From contig NZ_LT907844.1 in assembly GCF_900215505.1 (NCBI RefSeq), positions 2,266,501 through 2,330,500 of the forward strand: a stretch of DNA of 64,000 nt. Direction: 5' to 3'. Below are positions 46,373 through 55,027 of this stretch, one piece after another; the first letter of the stretch is position 1, and each line of letters opens with the position of its first letter. Made by a program: the position numbers and the translations under genes. The notes under the pieces are model-generated. The model did not search any database. It had not been told where the DNA came from and saw only the letters and a program-made list of their open reading frames with translations. The DNA comes from Cohaesibacter sp. ES.047 (GTDB lineage: Bacteria; Pseudomonadota; Alphaproteobacteria; Rhizobiales; Cohaesibacteraceae).

Positions 46373-46583
46373 AGCGACCTGCCCCTTGAGCATTGCGGTA
46401 TATTCGCAAGACCGAACAAATGAGGTTTTCCGAAACTACCCTGTTTTTTGATTATCCGATCCGAGAGATGATGGAACGGTTCGGGCATTGGTAAGGAAAG
46501 CCTCGTCGACGCCACCCCGTCAGATCGAACCAAATGCATGGCTTAAGACGAGGCGAAGCCAGTAGCGATATGTCGTACTGGCC

Positions 46584-46618
46584 CAAAAAAAGCCATGCGC
46601 GGCAATCCGCGCATGGCT
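46584..46618 (-). terminator. Hairpin terminator or attenuator between pstS and pstC
   Basis: A perfect 12-pair stem (AGCCATGCGCGG with CCGCGCATGGCT, 4-base loop) lies 15 bases after the pstS stop and is followed on the minus strand by seven T. It should end most pstS transcripts, giving more binding protein than permease, or stabilise the pstS message. Confidence 0.9.
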
Positions 46619-46632
46619 ATGAAGTTCAAACC

Positions 46633-47649
46633 TTAGAGGGTTTTGCCTTCTTCGATTGCAGCGTGGATAGCATCACGCTCAGCAGCCGGAGCAGGAACCA
46701 GACCATATTCAGCGGTCGGGGAGCCTTCGCCGGTCATGTCGTCGGACATGAAGAAGTCAACATACTCTTTGAGGCCCGGGATAACGCCCAGATGCGCTTT
46801 CTTGACATAGAAGTAAAGCGGGCGGGAAACCGGATAGGTGCCATCAGCGATAACAGCCGCGTTCGGAGCGATGCCGGACATGGTGGCAACTTTCAGCTTG
46901 TCGGTGTTGTTTTCGTAGAAAGCAAGACCGAAGACGCCGATGCCGGTTTTGTTGGAGTCGATGCGTGCAAGGGTTTCGGTGTAGTCGCCGTCGATGTCGA
47001 CAGCTTTACCGTCCTTGCGAACTTTCAGGCATTCGTCTTCATCTTCGTAGAGAGCAGCAGCGCCAGAGGCTTCACAGCCAGCAGCGAGCACTTTCTCTTC
47101 GAACACTTCACGGGTGCCGTGTTTTTCGCCCGGAATGTAAGCAGAGATTTCCCAATCCGGGAAGGAAGCGTCAACATCAGACCATTTGGTGTTGGTGTTG
47201 TCGACCAGTTTGCCGTCTTTTACGATTTTCGGTGCCAGAGCGTTGAACCAGTGAATTGGTTCGAATTTGAAATCCGGGCCGTTGATGTCGGAAGCGAAGA
47301 CGATACCGTCATAACCGATTTTGACTTCCATGATTTCGGTTACGCCGTTGTCGGCACAAGCCTTGATTTCTTTGTCCTTGATACCGCGCGATGCGTTGGC
47401 AACGTCGATGGTTTCCGGACCGGTGCCCTGGCAGAACTGTTTCAGGCCAGCGGAAGACCCGCCGGATTCAACGATCGGGGTTTTGAAGTCAGGGTAGTTT
47501 TCGCCGAACGCTTCAGCAACGATGGTTGCATAGGGAAGGACGGTGGAAGAACCAGCAACCTGAACCTGGTCACGTGCCTGTGCGGCGGTACCAGCGAGAA
47601 TGGTGGTGGCAGCAAGAGCAGCTGCGCTAGCAAAAGATGCGAATTTCAC
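46633..47649 (-). CDS. pstS: Phosphate-binding periplasmic protein PstS
   Basis: 338 residues. The GTG at 47649 is taken as start because GGAGAGG lies just upstream and the leader 'KFASFASAAALAATTILAG' is then a normal Sec signal, cleaved near 'AQA'. The phosphate site shows as 'AGSSTVLPYATIVAEAF' and 'ESGGSSAGLKQFCQG'; 'PGEKHGTREVFEE' gives the second contact. High-affinity phosphate capture for PstCAB. A Pho box lies about 165-195 bases upstream of the start. Confidence 0.96.
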   Translation of the reverse strand: MKFASFASAAALAATTILAGTAAQARDQVQVAGSSTVLPYATIVAEAFGENYPDFKTPIVESGGSSAGLKQFCQGTGPETIDVANASRGIKDKEIKACADNGVTEIMEVKIGYDGIVFASDINGPDFKFEPIHWFNALAPKIVKDGKLVDNTNTKWSDVDASFPDWEISAYIPGEKHGTREVFEEKVLAAGCEASGAAALYEDEDECLKVRKDGKAVDIDGDYTETLARIDSNKTGIGVFGLAFYENNTDKLKVATMSGIAPNAAVIADGTYPVSRPLYFYVKKAHLGVIPGLKEYVDFFMSDDMTGEGSPTAEYGLVPAPAAERDAIHAAIEEGKTL

Positions 47650-47813
47650 TTGACCTCTCCATAAGTCAGTTTTTAGAGCGAACAATCCCTGTTTTCATCG
47701 GGGCGCTCACGAGATTTGCCGAACAAAGACCGTGCAAGCGCCTATGGAGGGGCTTGCAACAGCGTCGCCTGATCGGAACAGTCGCGACACTATCGCTCCC
47801 ATATGATGGAGAT

Positions 47814-47842
47814 ATGACAAAAGTATTTCATTATTATGACAG
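47814..47842 (-). promoter_or_regulatory. Pho box upstream of pstS
   Basis: On the minus strand three 7-base units spaced 11 bases apart read CTGTCAT, ATGAAAT and TTGTCAT. The first is the consensus Pho half-site, the third differs by one base, the middle by three. The 11-base period is that of PhoB binding. It lies in the phoR-pstS gap, directed at pstS. Confidence 0.85.
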
Positions 47843-47891
47843 TTTAAGCTGTTGTATCTTATGGGGAAATTTTTTGCCTTTTATAAAACCG

Positions 47892-49232
47892 TCACAAATC
47901 GTCAGAATCGGCAACCGGCAGACGCACCTCAAAGGTTGAACCCAGACCTGAGACACTGTTGACGAGCAGGCGACCGCGGTGGCGCGTGAGGATATGTTTG
48001 ACAATCGCGAGCCCCAGCCCTGTGCCCTTTCGCTCACGTGACGAGGCCACATCGATGCGGTAGAAGCGTTCGGTGAGGCGCGGCAGATGTTCGGTTGGAA
48101 TGCCCTGTCCGTAATCCCGGATGCTGACGGCATAATGCAGTTGCCCATCTGCCGGATCGACGATCTTCTTGCAATCGATGTCGATTTTTTCCCCATCCTG
48201 TCCGTACTTCAAGGCGTTTTCGACGAGATTCTCGAATACCTGCACCAACTCGTCCCTGTCGCCTGCGATCCAGCGGCTGTCGTCGCAAGCACACATGTTG
48301 ACGGTGACATTCTGATCCCGTGCAAGCGGGGCAAGCGCGTCGGCGACATGGCTGATGATCTTCGATAGATCCACCTGCGTGTCCGGCAGCACGTGGGCTT
48401 TCATCTCGATCCGCGACAGCGAGAGTAGATCCGAGACGAGGCGCGACATGCGCTCGGCCTGATCGAGCATGATGCCGAGGAATTTCTCGGTTGCCGCGAT
48501 GTCACCCTTGGCCGGCCCCTGTAGCGTTTCGATGAAGCCAATGACCGAGGCAAGCGGGGTGCGAAGCTCATGGCTGGCGTTGGCCACGAAATCAGCCCGC
48601 ATCCGTTCGATATTCTTCTGCTCTGTCTGATCATGCAGCAACAACAGGATGAAGTCAGGGCGTGCCCCGCCCATCGGCTCGGCTGACAGGTGAATCGGGG
48701 TCACCCATGCCTCATAAACGCGTTCGCTGTGGCTCTTGAGCGAATATTCGACCTTCTCGATCGGGCCACCATCAAGCACATTGTCAAGCGCAGCGAGCAT
48801 GTTCGGCTGCCGGATCCGGAAGGACAGCGGGTCGCCCTCTTTCACATTGCCGAAGATAGTGCCGCCCGGCGCATTGGCGAAGCGGACGATCCCGCGCCGG
48901 TCCAGAATGAAGCAGGGATCGGGCAGCGCTGCGGCCAATTTGCGCATATGGACATCCGGCACCATTGTCAGGCGGCGGGCTTGGGCCCGTGCTTTCAGCC
49001 GCGTCACCTTGCGCCGTCGTGGCAAAAAGGCCGTCGCAAACAGGATCACCGCAAAAACGACCGCCGCACGCCATGGCTCGCTGCCCGTCGAATAGGTGAT
49101 CCAGGCAAGGCCGATTACGGCCACCAGAAGCACCCAGCGGGCGGCATAAAGCCGCAACAGCGGTCCAGTGTCCATGAAGGGCTCAGCATCGTAGGATTTG
49201 CCAGAGCGCGGGGTATGTTTGTCGTTTGCCAT
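47892..49232 (-). CDS. phoR: Phosphate regulon sensor histidine kinase PhoR
   Basis: 446 residues. Two short membrane segments (about 30-70), no periplasmic domain, then a PAS domain (about 95-205). HisKA carries His221 in 'NASHELRTPLASVIGF'; the ATPase domain shows 'VFENLVENALKYG', 'DYGQGI' and 'RKGTGLGLAIVKHIL'. The lack of an external domain fits signalling through PstSCAB-PhoU. It begins 3 bases after trkH and precedes pstS. Confidence 0.95.
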   Translation of the reverse strand: MANDKHTPRSGKSYDAEPFMDTGPLLRLYAARWVLLVAVIGLAWITYSTGSEPWRAAVVFAVILFATAFLPRRRKVTRLKARAQARRLTMVPDVHMRKLAAALPDPCFILDRRGIVRFANAPGGTIFGNVKEGDPLSFRIRQPNMLAALDNVLDGGPIEKVEYSLKSHSERVYEAWVTPIHLSAEPMGGARPDFILLLLHDQTEQKNIERMRADFVANASHELRTPLASVIGFIETLQGPAKGDIAATEKFLGIMLDQAERMSRLVSDLLSLSRIEMKAHVLPDTQVDLSKIISHVADALAPLARDQNVTVNMCACDDSRWIAGDRDELVQVFENLVENALKYGQDGEKIDIDCKKIVDPADGQLHYAVSIRDYGQGIPTEHLPRLTERFYRIDVASSRERKGTGLGLAIVKHILTRHRGRLLVNSVSGLGSTFEVRLPVADSDDL

Positions 49233-49235
49233 AGA

Positions 49236-50687
49236 TTACTCCATCCAGAAGCGCGGCAAGAACAGGACCAGCATGGTCAGGAGTTCGAGCCGTCCCAGCA
49301 ACATGCCAAAAGAAAGCAACCATTTTGCAACATCGCTGAGAGGCTGAAAATTGCCCGCCGGTCCAATGATATGACCGACACCCGGTCCCACATTGGCAAT
49401 CGCTGTTCCGGCGCCGGACAGCGCGGTGACCAGATCAAGGCCGGTCATCTGCAACAGGATGCCGAGCACCAGGAAACTGACCACGTAAAGGAAGAAAAAG
49501 CTCATCACGGCTGCTGAGACATCATCACCTAAAGGCATGCCCGCATATTTCTTCACGAACACCCCGTTGGGAAAGACGATCCGGTTGATATGCTGCTTGA
49601 GTACCTGGAACGTCACCTGCAGCCGGAAAACCTTGAGGCCGCAGGCGGTCGAGCCCTGACAGCCGCCGATGAACATGATGAAGAAGAAGAAGGCGAGGGA
49701 AAACGGGCCCCATGCCTGATAGTCGGTGGAGGAATAGCCTGTCCCACTCACCACCGAGACCACATTGAAGGCTGCATGGCGCACCGCATCAAGGCCCTCG
49801 AAAGTACCACTCTCGATGGCATAAAAGGACGCAATGATGGTGAAGAAGGCGAGGATTGCCAGAAAAGCCCGGATTTCGGAATCCCGTGTCAGCCGGAGGA
49901 TCTGGCCGCGCAGCGCCTGGATATAGAGAATGAAGGGCAGGGAGCCGATGATCATGAAGACAATGGCGATGATCTCGATGCGAGCGCTGTCATAGTGACC
50001 GATCGAATTGTCATGCGAAGACAGCCCTCCGGTCGCAACGGTCGTCATGCCGTGAATGATCGCGTCCAGTGCGGTCATGCCAGCCAGATGATAGAGCAGG
50101 GCACAGACGGCGGTGAAGACTATATAGAGCCCGGTGAGGCCAGCCGATATCTGTGTCGCGCGAGGCAGGATCTTTTCTGCCGTGCTGAAGGCCTCTGCCT
50201 GAAACAGCTGCATGCCGCCAACTTGCAGCATCGGCAACACCGCAATCGCCATGACGATCACACCAAGACCGCCCAGCCACTGCATGATGCCGCGCCACAA
50301 CAGAACGCCTGCCTGCATCTGATCAAGCCCGGACAGGACCGTCGAGCCTGTTGTCGTGATGCCGGACATGCTTTCAAAGAAGGCATCGGTATAGGTGGGG
50401 GCAGCGCCGGACCACAACAGGGGCAGGGCACCAAACGCGGCAAGCGAGGTCCAGGACAACACGGTCATCACGAAGGCCTGACGCCGTGTGAACTCGACGC
50501 GCCCCTTGCGGGTTGCCATCCAAAGGCCGCCACCCACGAAGACCGTGACACCACCGGATGCTGCGAACACACGCCATTGCTTGTCACCAAGAGCGAGATC
50601 GAGCAGTGCGGGGATGAACATCGCTATACCCAGAACGGAAAGCAACGTCCCTATCACCATCAGCACAGGTCGAATGTCGAGCAACAT
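49236..50687 (-). CDS. trkH: TrkH-family potassium uptake protein
   Basis: 483 residues with the repeated M1-P-M2 layout of K+ transporters. Pore-region sequences such as 'SMSGITTTGSTVLSGLDQM', 'HGMTTVATGGLSSHD', 'VSVVSGTGYSSTDY' and 'LSGAGTAIANVGPGVG' give the four filter segments. It works with a cytosolic TrkA not present here. The start MLLDIRPVL at ATG 50687 matches homologues, though its ribosome site is weak. It is followed after 3 bases by phoR, so the two are co-transcribed. Confidence 0.92.
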   Translation of the reverse strand: MLLDIRPVLMVIGTLLSVLGIAMFIPALLDLALGDKQWRVFAASGGVTVFVGGGLWMATRKGRVEFTRRQAFVMTVLSWTSLAAFGALPLLWSGAAPTYTDAFFESMSGITTTGSTVLSGLDQMQAGVLLWRGIMQWLGGLGVIVMAIAVLPMLQVGGMQLFQAEAFSTAEKILPRATQISAGLTGLYIVFTAVCALLYHLAGMTALDAIIHGMTTVATGGLSSHDNSIGHYDSARIEIIAIVFMIIGSLPFILYIQALRGQILRLTRDSEIRAFLAILAFFTIIASFYAIESGTFEGLDAVRHAAFNVVSVVSGTGYSSTDYQAWGPFSLAFFFFIMFIGGCQGSTACGLKVFRLQVTFQVLKQHINRIVFPNGVFVKKYAGMPLGDDVSAAVMSFFFLYVVSFLVLGILLQMTGLDLVTALSGAGTAIANVGPGVGHIIGPAGNFQPLSDVAKWLLSFGMLLGRLELLTMLVLFLPRFWME

Positions 50688-50762
50688 GAACGTCTTGGCC
50701 TTCTGTCTGTTGCCCAAAGGCAAGCACCCGGTTCGGCGCACATTCAGGACGAGTAAGAATTG

Positions 50763-51167
50763 TCAGTTCAGAGTAACAATCTGGTCAGGCAGGTCTAGAG
50801 AGAAAGATGGGATCACCACCTCAAACAGGCTGCCATCATCAGCTTCCATCTCGAAATGCCCTGACATGATGCCAGAATCGCTGCTGAGCGGACATCCTGA
50901 ACTATAGGAGTACCAGTCGCCCGCTTCAATCAGCGGTTCTTCGCCCACGACACCCCGCCCGCGCACCTCGTGCACGCGCCCCATGCCATCGACGATTCGC
51001 CAATAGCGGGCCCTGAGCTGGATATCGCTCTGGCCCAGATTGTGAATCTCGATATGGTAGGCCCAGAAGTGCTCGCCCTCTTCCTCACAGGAGCGGTCAG
51101 GTTCATATTCCGTTTCGACGATGACCTGCACCGAACCGGTGATTGCTTTGTATTTCAATCCGTCCAT
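50763..51167 (-). CDS. apaG: ApaG domain protein
   Basis: 134 residues, the standard length. Beta-sandwich fold of the ApaG family; landmarks are 'YHIEIHNLGQSDIQLRARYW', 'VRGRGVVGEEP' and 'PLSSDSGIMSGHFEM'. ApaG has been linked to divalent cation resistance and to nucleotide/RNA phosphate chemistry, but its biochemical role is unsettled. Monocistronic by context. Confidence 0.94.
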   Translation of the reverse strand: MDGLKYKAITGSVQVIVETEYEPDRSCEEEGEHFWAYHIEIHNLGQSDIQLRARYWRIVDGMGRVHEVRGRGVVGEEPLIEAGDWYSYSSGCPLSSDSGIMSGHFEMEADDGSLFEVVIPSFSLDLPDQIVTLN

Positions 51168-51397
51168 CTTCCGATGCTTTCATCCTTGCTGTGTCATCAG
51201 AGCTTAACAGCTGAAGGGATCACAGATTAGGGGGGTAACTTCAAGTCCCTGTTGCGAAAAAGTGAGCAAAAGTGGTTGGCATTTCCGGCGAACAGGATTT
51301 ACCTCTGATGGCAGCTTTCGCTGATTGTATCGCCCCGATGGGGATGCGGGAAGCGATACGATGAACTGACGCCATGAACCGATGACAGGAAGACAGT

Positions 51398-52042
51398 TTG
51401 CTTGATGCCCGTTTGCGACGTTTCGTCGATCCACCCGTCAACGCCCTTGGCCAAAGCCTTGCCCGTCTTGGCGTAACGGCCAACCAGATCACCCTTGCAG
51501 GTCTTCTGCTTGGTGTGGCGGCGGCGACCGCCATTGCCCTTGAGGCCTACTGGACCGGTCTCGCCATTCTCCTCGTCAGCCGGTTGATGGACGGCCTCGA
51601 TGGCGCGGTTGCACGGGTAAAGGGCAAGACGGATCTTGGCGGCTATCTCGACATTGTCTTCGACTTTATCTTCTATGGTCTCATCCCGCTTGGCTTTGCG
51701 GTTGCCCGACCAGAGAATGCGCTTCCGGCAGCCGTGCTGCTTACGGCATTTTACGCCAATGGAGCAAGCTTTCTGGCCTACGCCATCATGGCCGAGAAGC
51801 ACAAGTTGAGCACGGTAAGCCACGGCTCCAAATCACTTTATTTTACCGGTGGTCTCGCCGAAGCTGGCGAGACCTATGCGGTTTTTGCGGCCTTCTGCCT
51901 CTTCCCAGATGCTTTTGCATGGATCGCTTATGGCTTTGCTGCCGTCACCGCCATCACGACCGGGTCGCGGATTCTTCTGGCGGTGCAGGTGTTCGGGCAA
52001 AAGAACACAGCAAAGGGCGGCGAGCGCGATGGGGCGGATTAA
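51398..52042 (+). CDS. CDP-alcohol phosphatidyltransferase
   Basis: 214-residue membrane enzyme. The CDP-alcohol motif is complete: 'DGLDGAVARVKGKTDLGGYL' continuing 'DIVFDF' gives the D-G-x2-A-R, Gly and two Asp residues that bind metal and CDP-diacylglycerol. The alcohol acceptor cannot be told from sequence. The TTG start at 51398 follows AGGA at good spacing. Its stop overlaps that of the convergent VOC gene in TTAA. Confidence 0.88.
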   Translation: MLDARLRRFVDPPVNALGQSLARLGVTANQITLAGLLLGVAAATAIALEAYWTGLAILLVSRLMDGLDGAVARVKGKTDLGGYLDIVFDFIFYGLIPLGFAVARPENALPAAVLLTAFYANGASFLAYAIMAEKHKLSTVSHGSKSLYFTGGLAEAGETYAVFAAFCLFPDAFAWIAYGFAAVTAITTGSRILLAVQVFGQKNTAKGGERDGAD

Positions 52043-52467
52043 GGCAGCACCAGATGCCCGTCATCGTCGATGGGGAAAGCGCCCCATGCGATTTCCCATA
52101 GATAGCCATCCGGGTCGGCGAAATAACCCGAATAGCCACCCCAGAAGGTGTCTGCGGCAGGCTTTCGGATCACGGCCCCTGCAGCTTCGGCAAGCTTCAG
52201 TGCCGCGTCCACTTCTTGTTTTTCGCGCACGTTATGGGCAAGGGTGATGCCGCACGGTCCAGCCACCGGCTTGAAATCCGTGTCGGGGAGTTCATCGGCC
52301 AAACCTTCGATGGGATAAAGGGAAAAGACGGTGCCCTTGGTCTTGAAAAAGGCAACCCCGTCGCCCGGTTTGTGACTGGTCGGCCAGCCAAGGCCATCGC
52401 GATAAAAAGCTACCGAGCGGTCAAGATCGGTGACCCCCAGAGTGACGAGAGAAAGCCGTGGTTCCAT
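52039..52467 (-). CDS. VOC-family (glyoxalase-like) protein
   Basis: 142 residues with two beta-alpha-beta-beta-beta modules: 'LVTLGVTDLDRSVAFYRDGL' opens the first and 'DPDGYLWEIAWGAF' closes the second, the standard ends of glyoxalase/bleomycin-resistance folds. AAAGGA lies before the ATG. Substrate unknown. Confidence 0.87.
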   Translation of the reverse strand: MEPRLSLVTLGVTDLDRSVAFYRDGLGWPTSHKPGDGVAFFKTKGTVFSLYPIEGLADELPDTDFKPVAGPCGITLAHNVREKQEVDAALKLAEAAGAVIRKPAADTFWGGYSGYFADPDGYLWEIAWGAFPIDDDGHLVLP

Positions 52468-52553
52468 CGGGCTGTCCTTTCAAGAAGCTGATTCGGACCA
52501 AAAGCGTAACAGGACCACAAAGTGCGATGGCAAGGAGAAAATCAGCCGAACCA

Positions 52554-52583
52554 AAAAACCGGTCTGATCAGGATCAGACCGGC
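52554..52583 (-). terminator. Intrinsic terminator of metZ
   Basis: CCGGTCTGATC and GATCAGACCGG form an 11-pair stem with a two-base nominal loop; on the minus strand six T follow. It lies 42 bases after the metZ stop. Confidence 0.92.
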
Positions 52584-52624
52584 GCAATCAAAAAGAGCCG
52601 AGTAATCTAGCCCGTAATGAGAGG

Positions 52625-53821
52625 CTAGAGGCTGCTCAAAGCCTGCTCGAAATCCTCCCACAGGTCCTCGATGTCCTCAAGCCCGAGCGACAGGCGCAAG
52701 GTGCCTTGGCCGATACCGGCTGCGGCCAGCTGATCGTCATCAAGGCGCTGATGGGTGGTGGTGGCCGGATGGGTGATCAGGCTCTTGGTATCGCCCAGAT
52801 TGTTGGAGATCTTGACCACCTTCAGGGCATTCTCAAGGGCAAAGGCTTTTGCTTTGCCCCCCGCGACATTGAGCGCCACCATGGTGGAGCCGCCCGTCAT
52901 CTGCCGCGCCACGACGTCGGCCTGCGGATGATCAGCCCGTCCGGGATAGAACACCCGCTCGATGGCTTTGTGTTCGGCAAGGCGGTCGGCAAGGATCCGC
53001 GCGTTTTCCGTCTGGGCCTTGACCCGCAAGGGGAAAGTCTCAAGGCTCTTGAGCATGACCCAAGCGTTGAAGGGGGAGAGGGACGGGCCGGTGTGACGGT
53101 GAACGTCCTTGAAGTCGGCTTCCAGAAACTCTTCGCTCGACAGCACCACACCGCCAAGACAGCGTCCCTGACCATCAATATGCTTGGTGGCCGAATAGAC
53201 AACCACATCGGCCCCCAATGCCAGCGGGCTCTGCCACAGGGCCGTGGCGAAGACATTATCCACGACGAGCTTGGCACCGGCCTCGTGCGCAATCTCGGCA
53301 ACCCCGGCGATATCGATCACCGAGAGCACCGGGTTGGTCGGGCTTTCAAGGAAGCAGGCGGTGGTGTTGGGGCGCATCGCGGCCTTCCACGCGCTGAGAT
53401 CAGTGCCATCCACGAGGGTGCATTCGACGCCAAAGCGCGGCAGCAGTTCCGAGACAATGAAAAGGCAGGAGCCGAAAAGGGCACTTGCTGCCACCACATG
53501 ATCGCCCGCCTTGACGCAAGCCAGCATCGCAGAGGAAACAGCCGCCATACCGGATGCCGTTCCGCGCGCGGCTTCCGCGCCTTCCAGAAGCGCCATGCGC
53601 TCTTCGAACATGGAGATCGTCGGGTTGGCATAACGGGAATAGATATAGCCTGGCTCTTCGCCATTGAAGCGGGCTTCCTGACTTTCGGCGCTGTCATAGA
53701 CATAGCCCTGTGTCATGAACATCGCCTCGGAGGTTTCTCCCCATTGGGAGCGCATGGTTCCGCCATGAACCATCTTGGTGGCGGGACGAAGGGAGGCCTC
53801 GGGCTTTTTTGTGTCTGACAT
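52625..53821 (-). CDS. metZ: O-succinylhomoserine sulfhydrylase
   Basis: 398 residues. PLP enzyme of the Cys/Met metabolism family that makes homocysteine from O-succinylhomoserine and sulfide. The PLP lysine is Lys213 in 'VVYSATKHIDGQG'; 'SRYANPTISMFEERMALLEG' and 'ASGMAAVSSAML' give other active-site parts. The SAM-II riboswitch upstream confirms a methionine role. ATG 53821 matches the family N-terminus; the open frame extends 20 codons further. The distinction from cystathionine synthases rests on overall sequence resemblance. Confidence 0.93.
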   Translation of the reverse strand: MSDTKKPEASLRPATKMVHGGTMRSQWGETSEAMFMTQGYVYDSAESQEARFNGEEPGYIYSRYANPTISMFEERMALLEGAEAARGTASGMAAVSSAMLACVKAGDHVVAASALFGSCLFIVSELLPRFGVECTLVDGTDLSAWKAAMRPNTTACFLESPTNPVLSVIDIAGVAEIAHEAGAKLVVDNVFATALWQSPLALGADVVVYSATKHIDGQGRCLGGVVLSSEEFLEADFKDVHRHTGPSLSPFNAWVMLKSLETFPLRVKAQTENARILADRLAEHKAIERVFYPGRADHPQADVVARQMTGGSTMVALNVAGGKAKAFALENALKVVKISNNLGDTKSLITHPATTTHQRLDDDQLAAAGIGQGTLRLSLGLEDIEDLWEDFEQALSSL

Positions 53822-53917
53822 CAGTCTATCCAGTTTTCTAGCTATACCGGGCCTTGAATATAACAAAACCCAGCGATGCAATCTGCACGGCCGGGCTCGA
53901 AGTCATTCATCCCCCGA

Positions 53918-53973
53918 CCTTTTAGCGACATTGTTTAACGTGGCGGCAAGCCGGCCGGCTCAAATGACCACGA
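53918..53973 (-). promoter_or_regulatory. SAM-II riboswitch
   Basis: On the minus strand CGTGG (53968-53972) pairs with CCACG (53939-53943). The loop contains ATTTGAGCCGG, and GTTAAACAA then GCTAAAAGG follow downstream. This order of P1 stem, loop and A-rich plus GCTAAA elements is that of the alphaproteobacterial SAM-II (metA) pseudoknot. It lies about 100 bases before metZ and should lower its expression when S-adenosylmethionine is abundant. Confidence 0.9.
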
Positions 53974-54030
53974 TGGACCTGTTTTTACTCCGATCAGCAA
54001 AGAGTGTCAATGCGAAGCCGATCCGGCACA

Positions 54031-54687
54031 TCAGCTGGACGAACAATACTCAAAGTAAGCCTGCAATTTATTCGCTGTTTCACGGTCCCGATCCTTCAGG
54101 AGCAGGGTGTGCTTGGCGTCAGGCACATGCATACGGCGGGCATTGCTGCCGCATTCGTTGGTCACCGCATAACTGCCCAATTTGTCGATCGCCATGTTTT
54201 TGAGAATGCGTTTCTCGGCTGCGTTGACATGCTCCGCCCACAAGGATTCATAGATGCCCTTGCCGTTCCCGAGGAACTTCCACATCTTTTGGTTGGCCGA
54301 CTTCATCCGGCTTTGCAAATTGTCGGAGAATTCGAACGTTAGCCAGCTGCCATATTCCGATTTTGGGTTTGCGGTCTCGAAATAATCGATATTGGCGATC
54401 TCGCGCAGATCAATGCGCGTTTCGGAATAGGTGTGCTCATTTTCGCTCTGACAGCCGTATCGGGTCTGTTTGCGGAATGTGATTTGGCAATTCTTAACCT
54501 GGACCGAGTTCTGCGCAAGGCGTGAGCGCGTGAGGTCTGTCTTCAACCGGGTCGCAAGTTTCTGCTCGAGTGCAGAGACGCGCGGCTGAGGTAGCGAGTA
54601 GGCAGGGCTCGCTTCATAGAAATACACTGAAGCAATGGCAATGGACACGAAACTGCAAAAGCCAAGGCCTAAAAAGAATGTCTTCAT
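54031..54687 (-). CDS. Hypothetical exported or membrane-anchored protein
   Basis: 218 residues, no family recognised. A hydrophobic N-terminal segment (about 3-24) is a signal peptide or anchor. The rest is soluble, with a helical stretch ('VSALEQKLATRLKTDL') followed by mixed sequence containing five Cys and many Tyr and Asn residues. It has its own space between metZ and the dCTP deaminase gene and no clear partner. Base composition is slightly less GC-rich than its neighbours, hinting at later acquisition. Confidence 0.65.
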   Translation of the reverse strand: MKTFFLGLGFCSFVSIAIASVYFYEASPAYSLPQPRVSALEQKLATRLKTDLTRSRLAQNSVQVKNCQITFRKQTRYGCQSENEHTYSETRIDLREIANIDYFETANPKSEYGSWLTFEFSDNLQSRMKSANQKMWKFLGNGKGIYESLWAEHVNAAEKRILKNMAIDKLGSYAVTNECGSNARRMHVPDAKHTLLLKDRDRETANKLQAYFEYCSSS

Positions 54688-55027
54688 GAATACAACCGCT
54701 TGTTATGGAACAAGTATTTTTGTCATAACTGTCGAAATTATACAAACGAAGACTGTTTTCTAGCTTAAGCGCAAGTTAAGCCAAACAAGATGCATCCTAG
54801 AGCCAGATGCCGTTTTGCGCGCACTTGCAACGGTTTGTGCCATTGGTAATTTTACTTGGACATGAGAATGAAAATTGCCGCCGAAGCGGCTTTGCTCGAA
54901 AAATGCAGTTGGTTCGACGGGCAAAAGGCAAGGCAAACGGCTTCTTGCAGGGCCTTGACGCGGCCGCAATTGCACTGATCCGGCGAACTTGGTAAACAAG
55001 CGCAAGTCAACTCATGCAGGCGGTCTC
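54688..55027. other. Intergenic region between divergent genes
   Basis: About 340 bases. An AT-rich part near 54690-54780 includes TTGTCATAACTGTC-like sequence (54718-54732) that resembles Pho half-sites but at 9-base spacing, so I do not call it a Pho box. No gene or RNA recognised. Confidence 0.45.

Noticed and set aside
54710..54740. Pho box between the hypothetical gene and dcd
   Set aside because: TTGTCAT and CTGTCG words occur, but they are 9 rather than 11 bases apart and the second deviates at its end.
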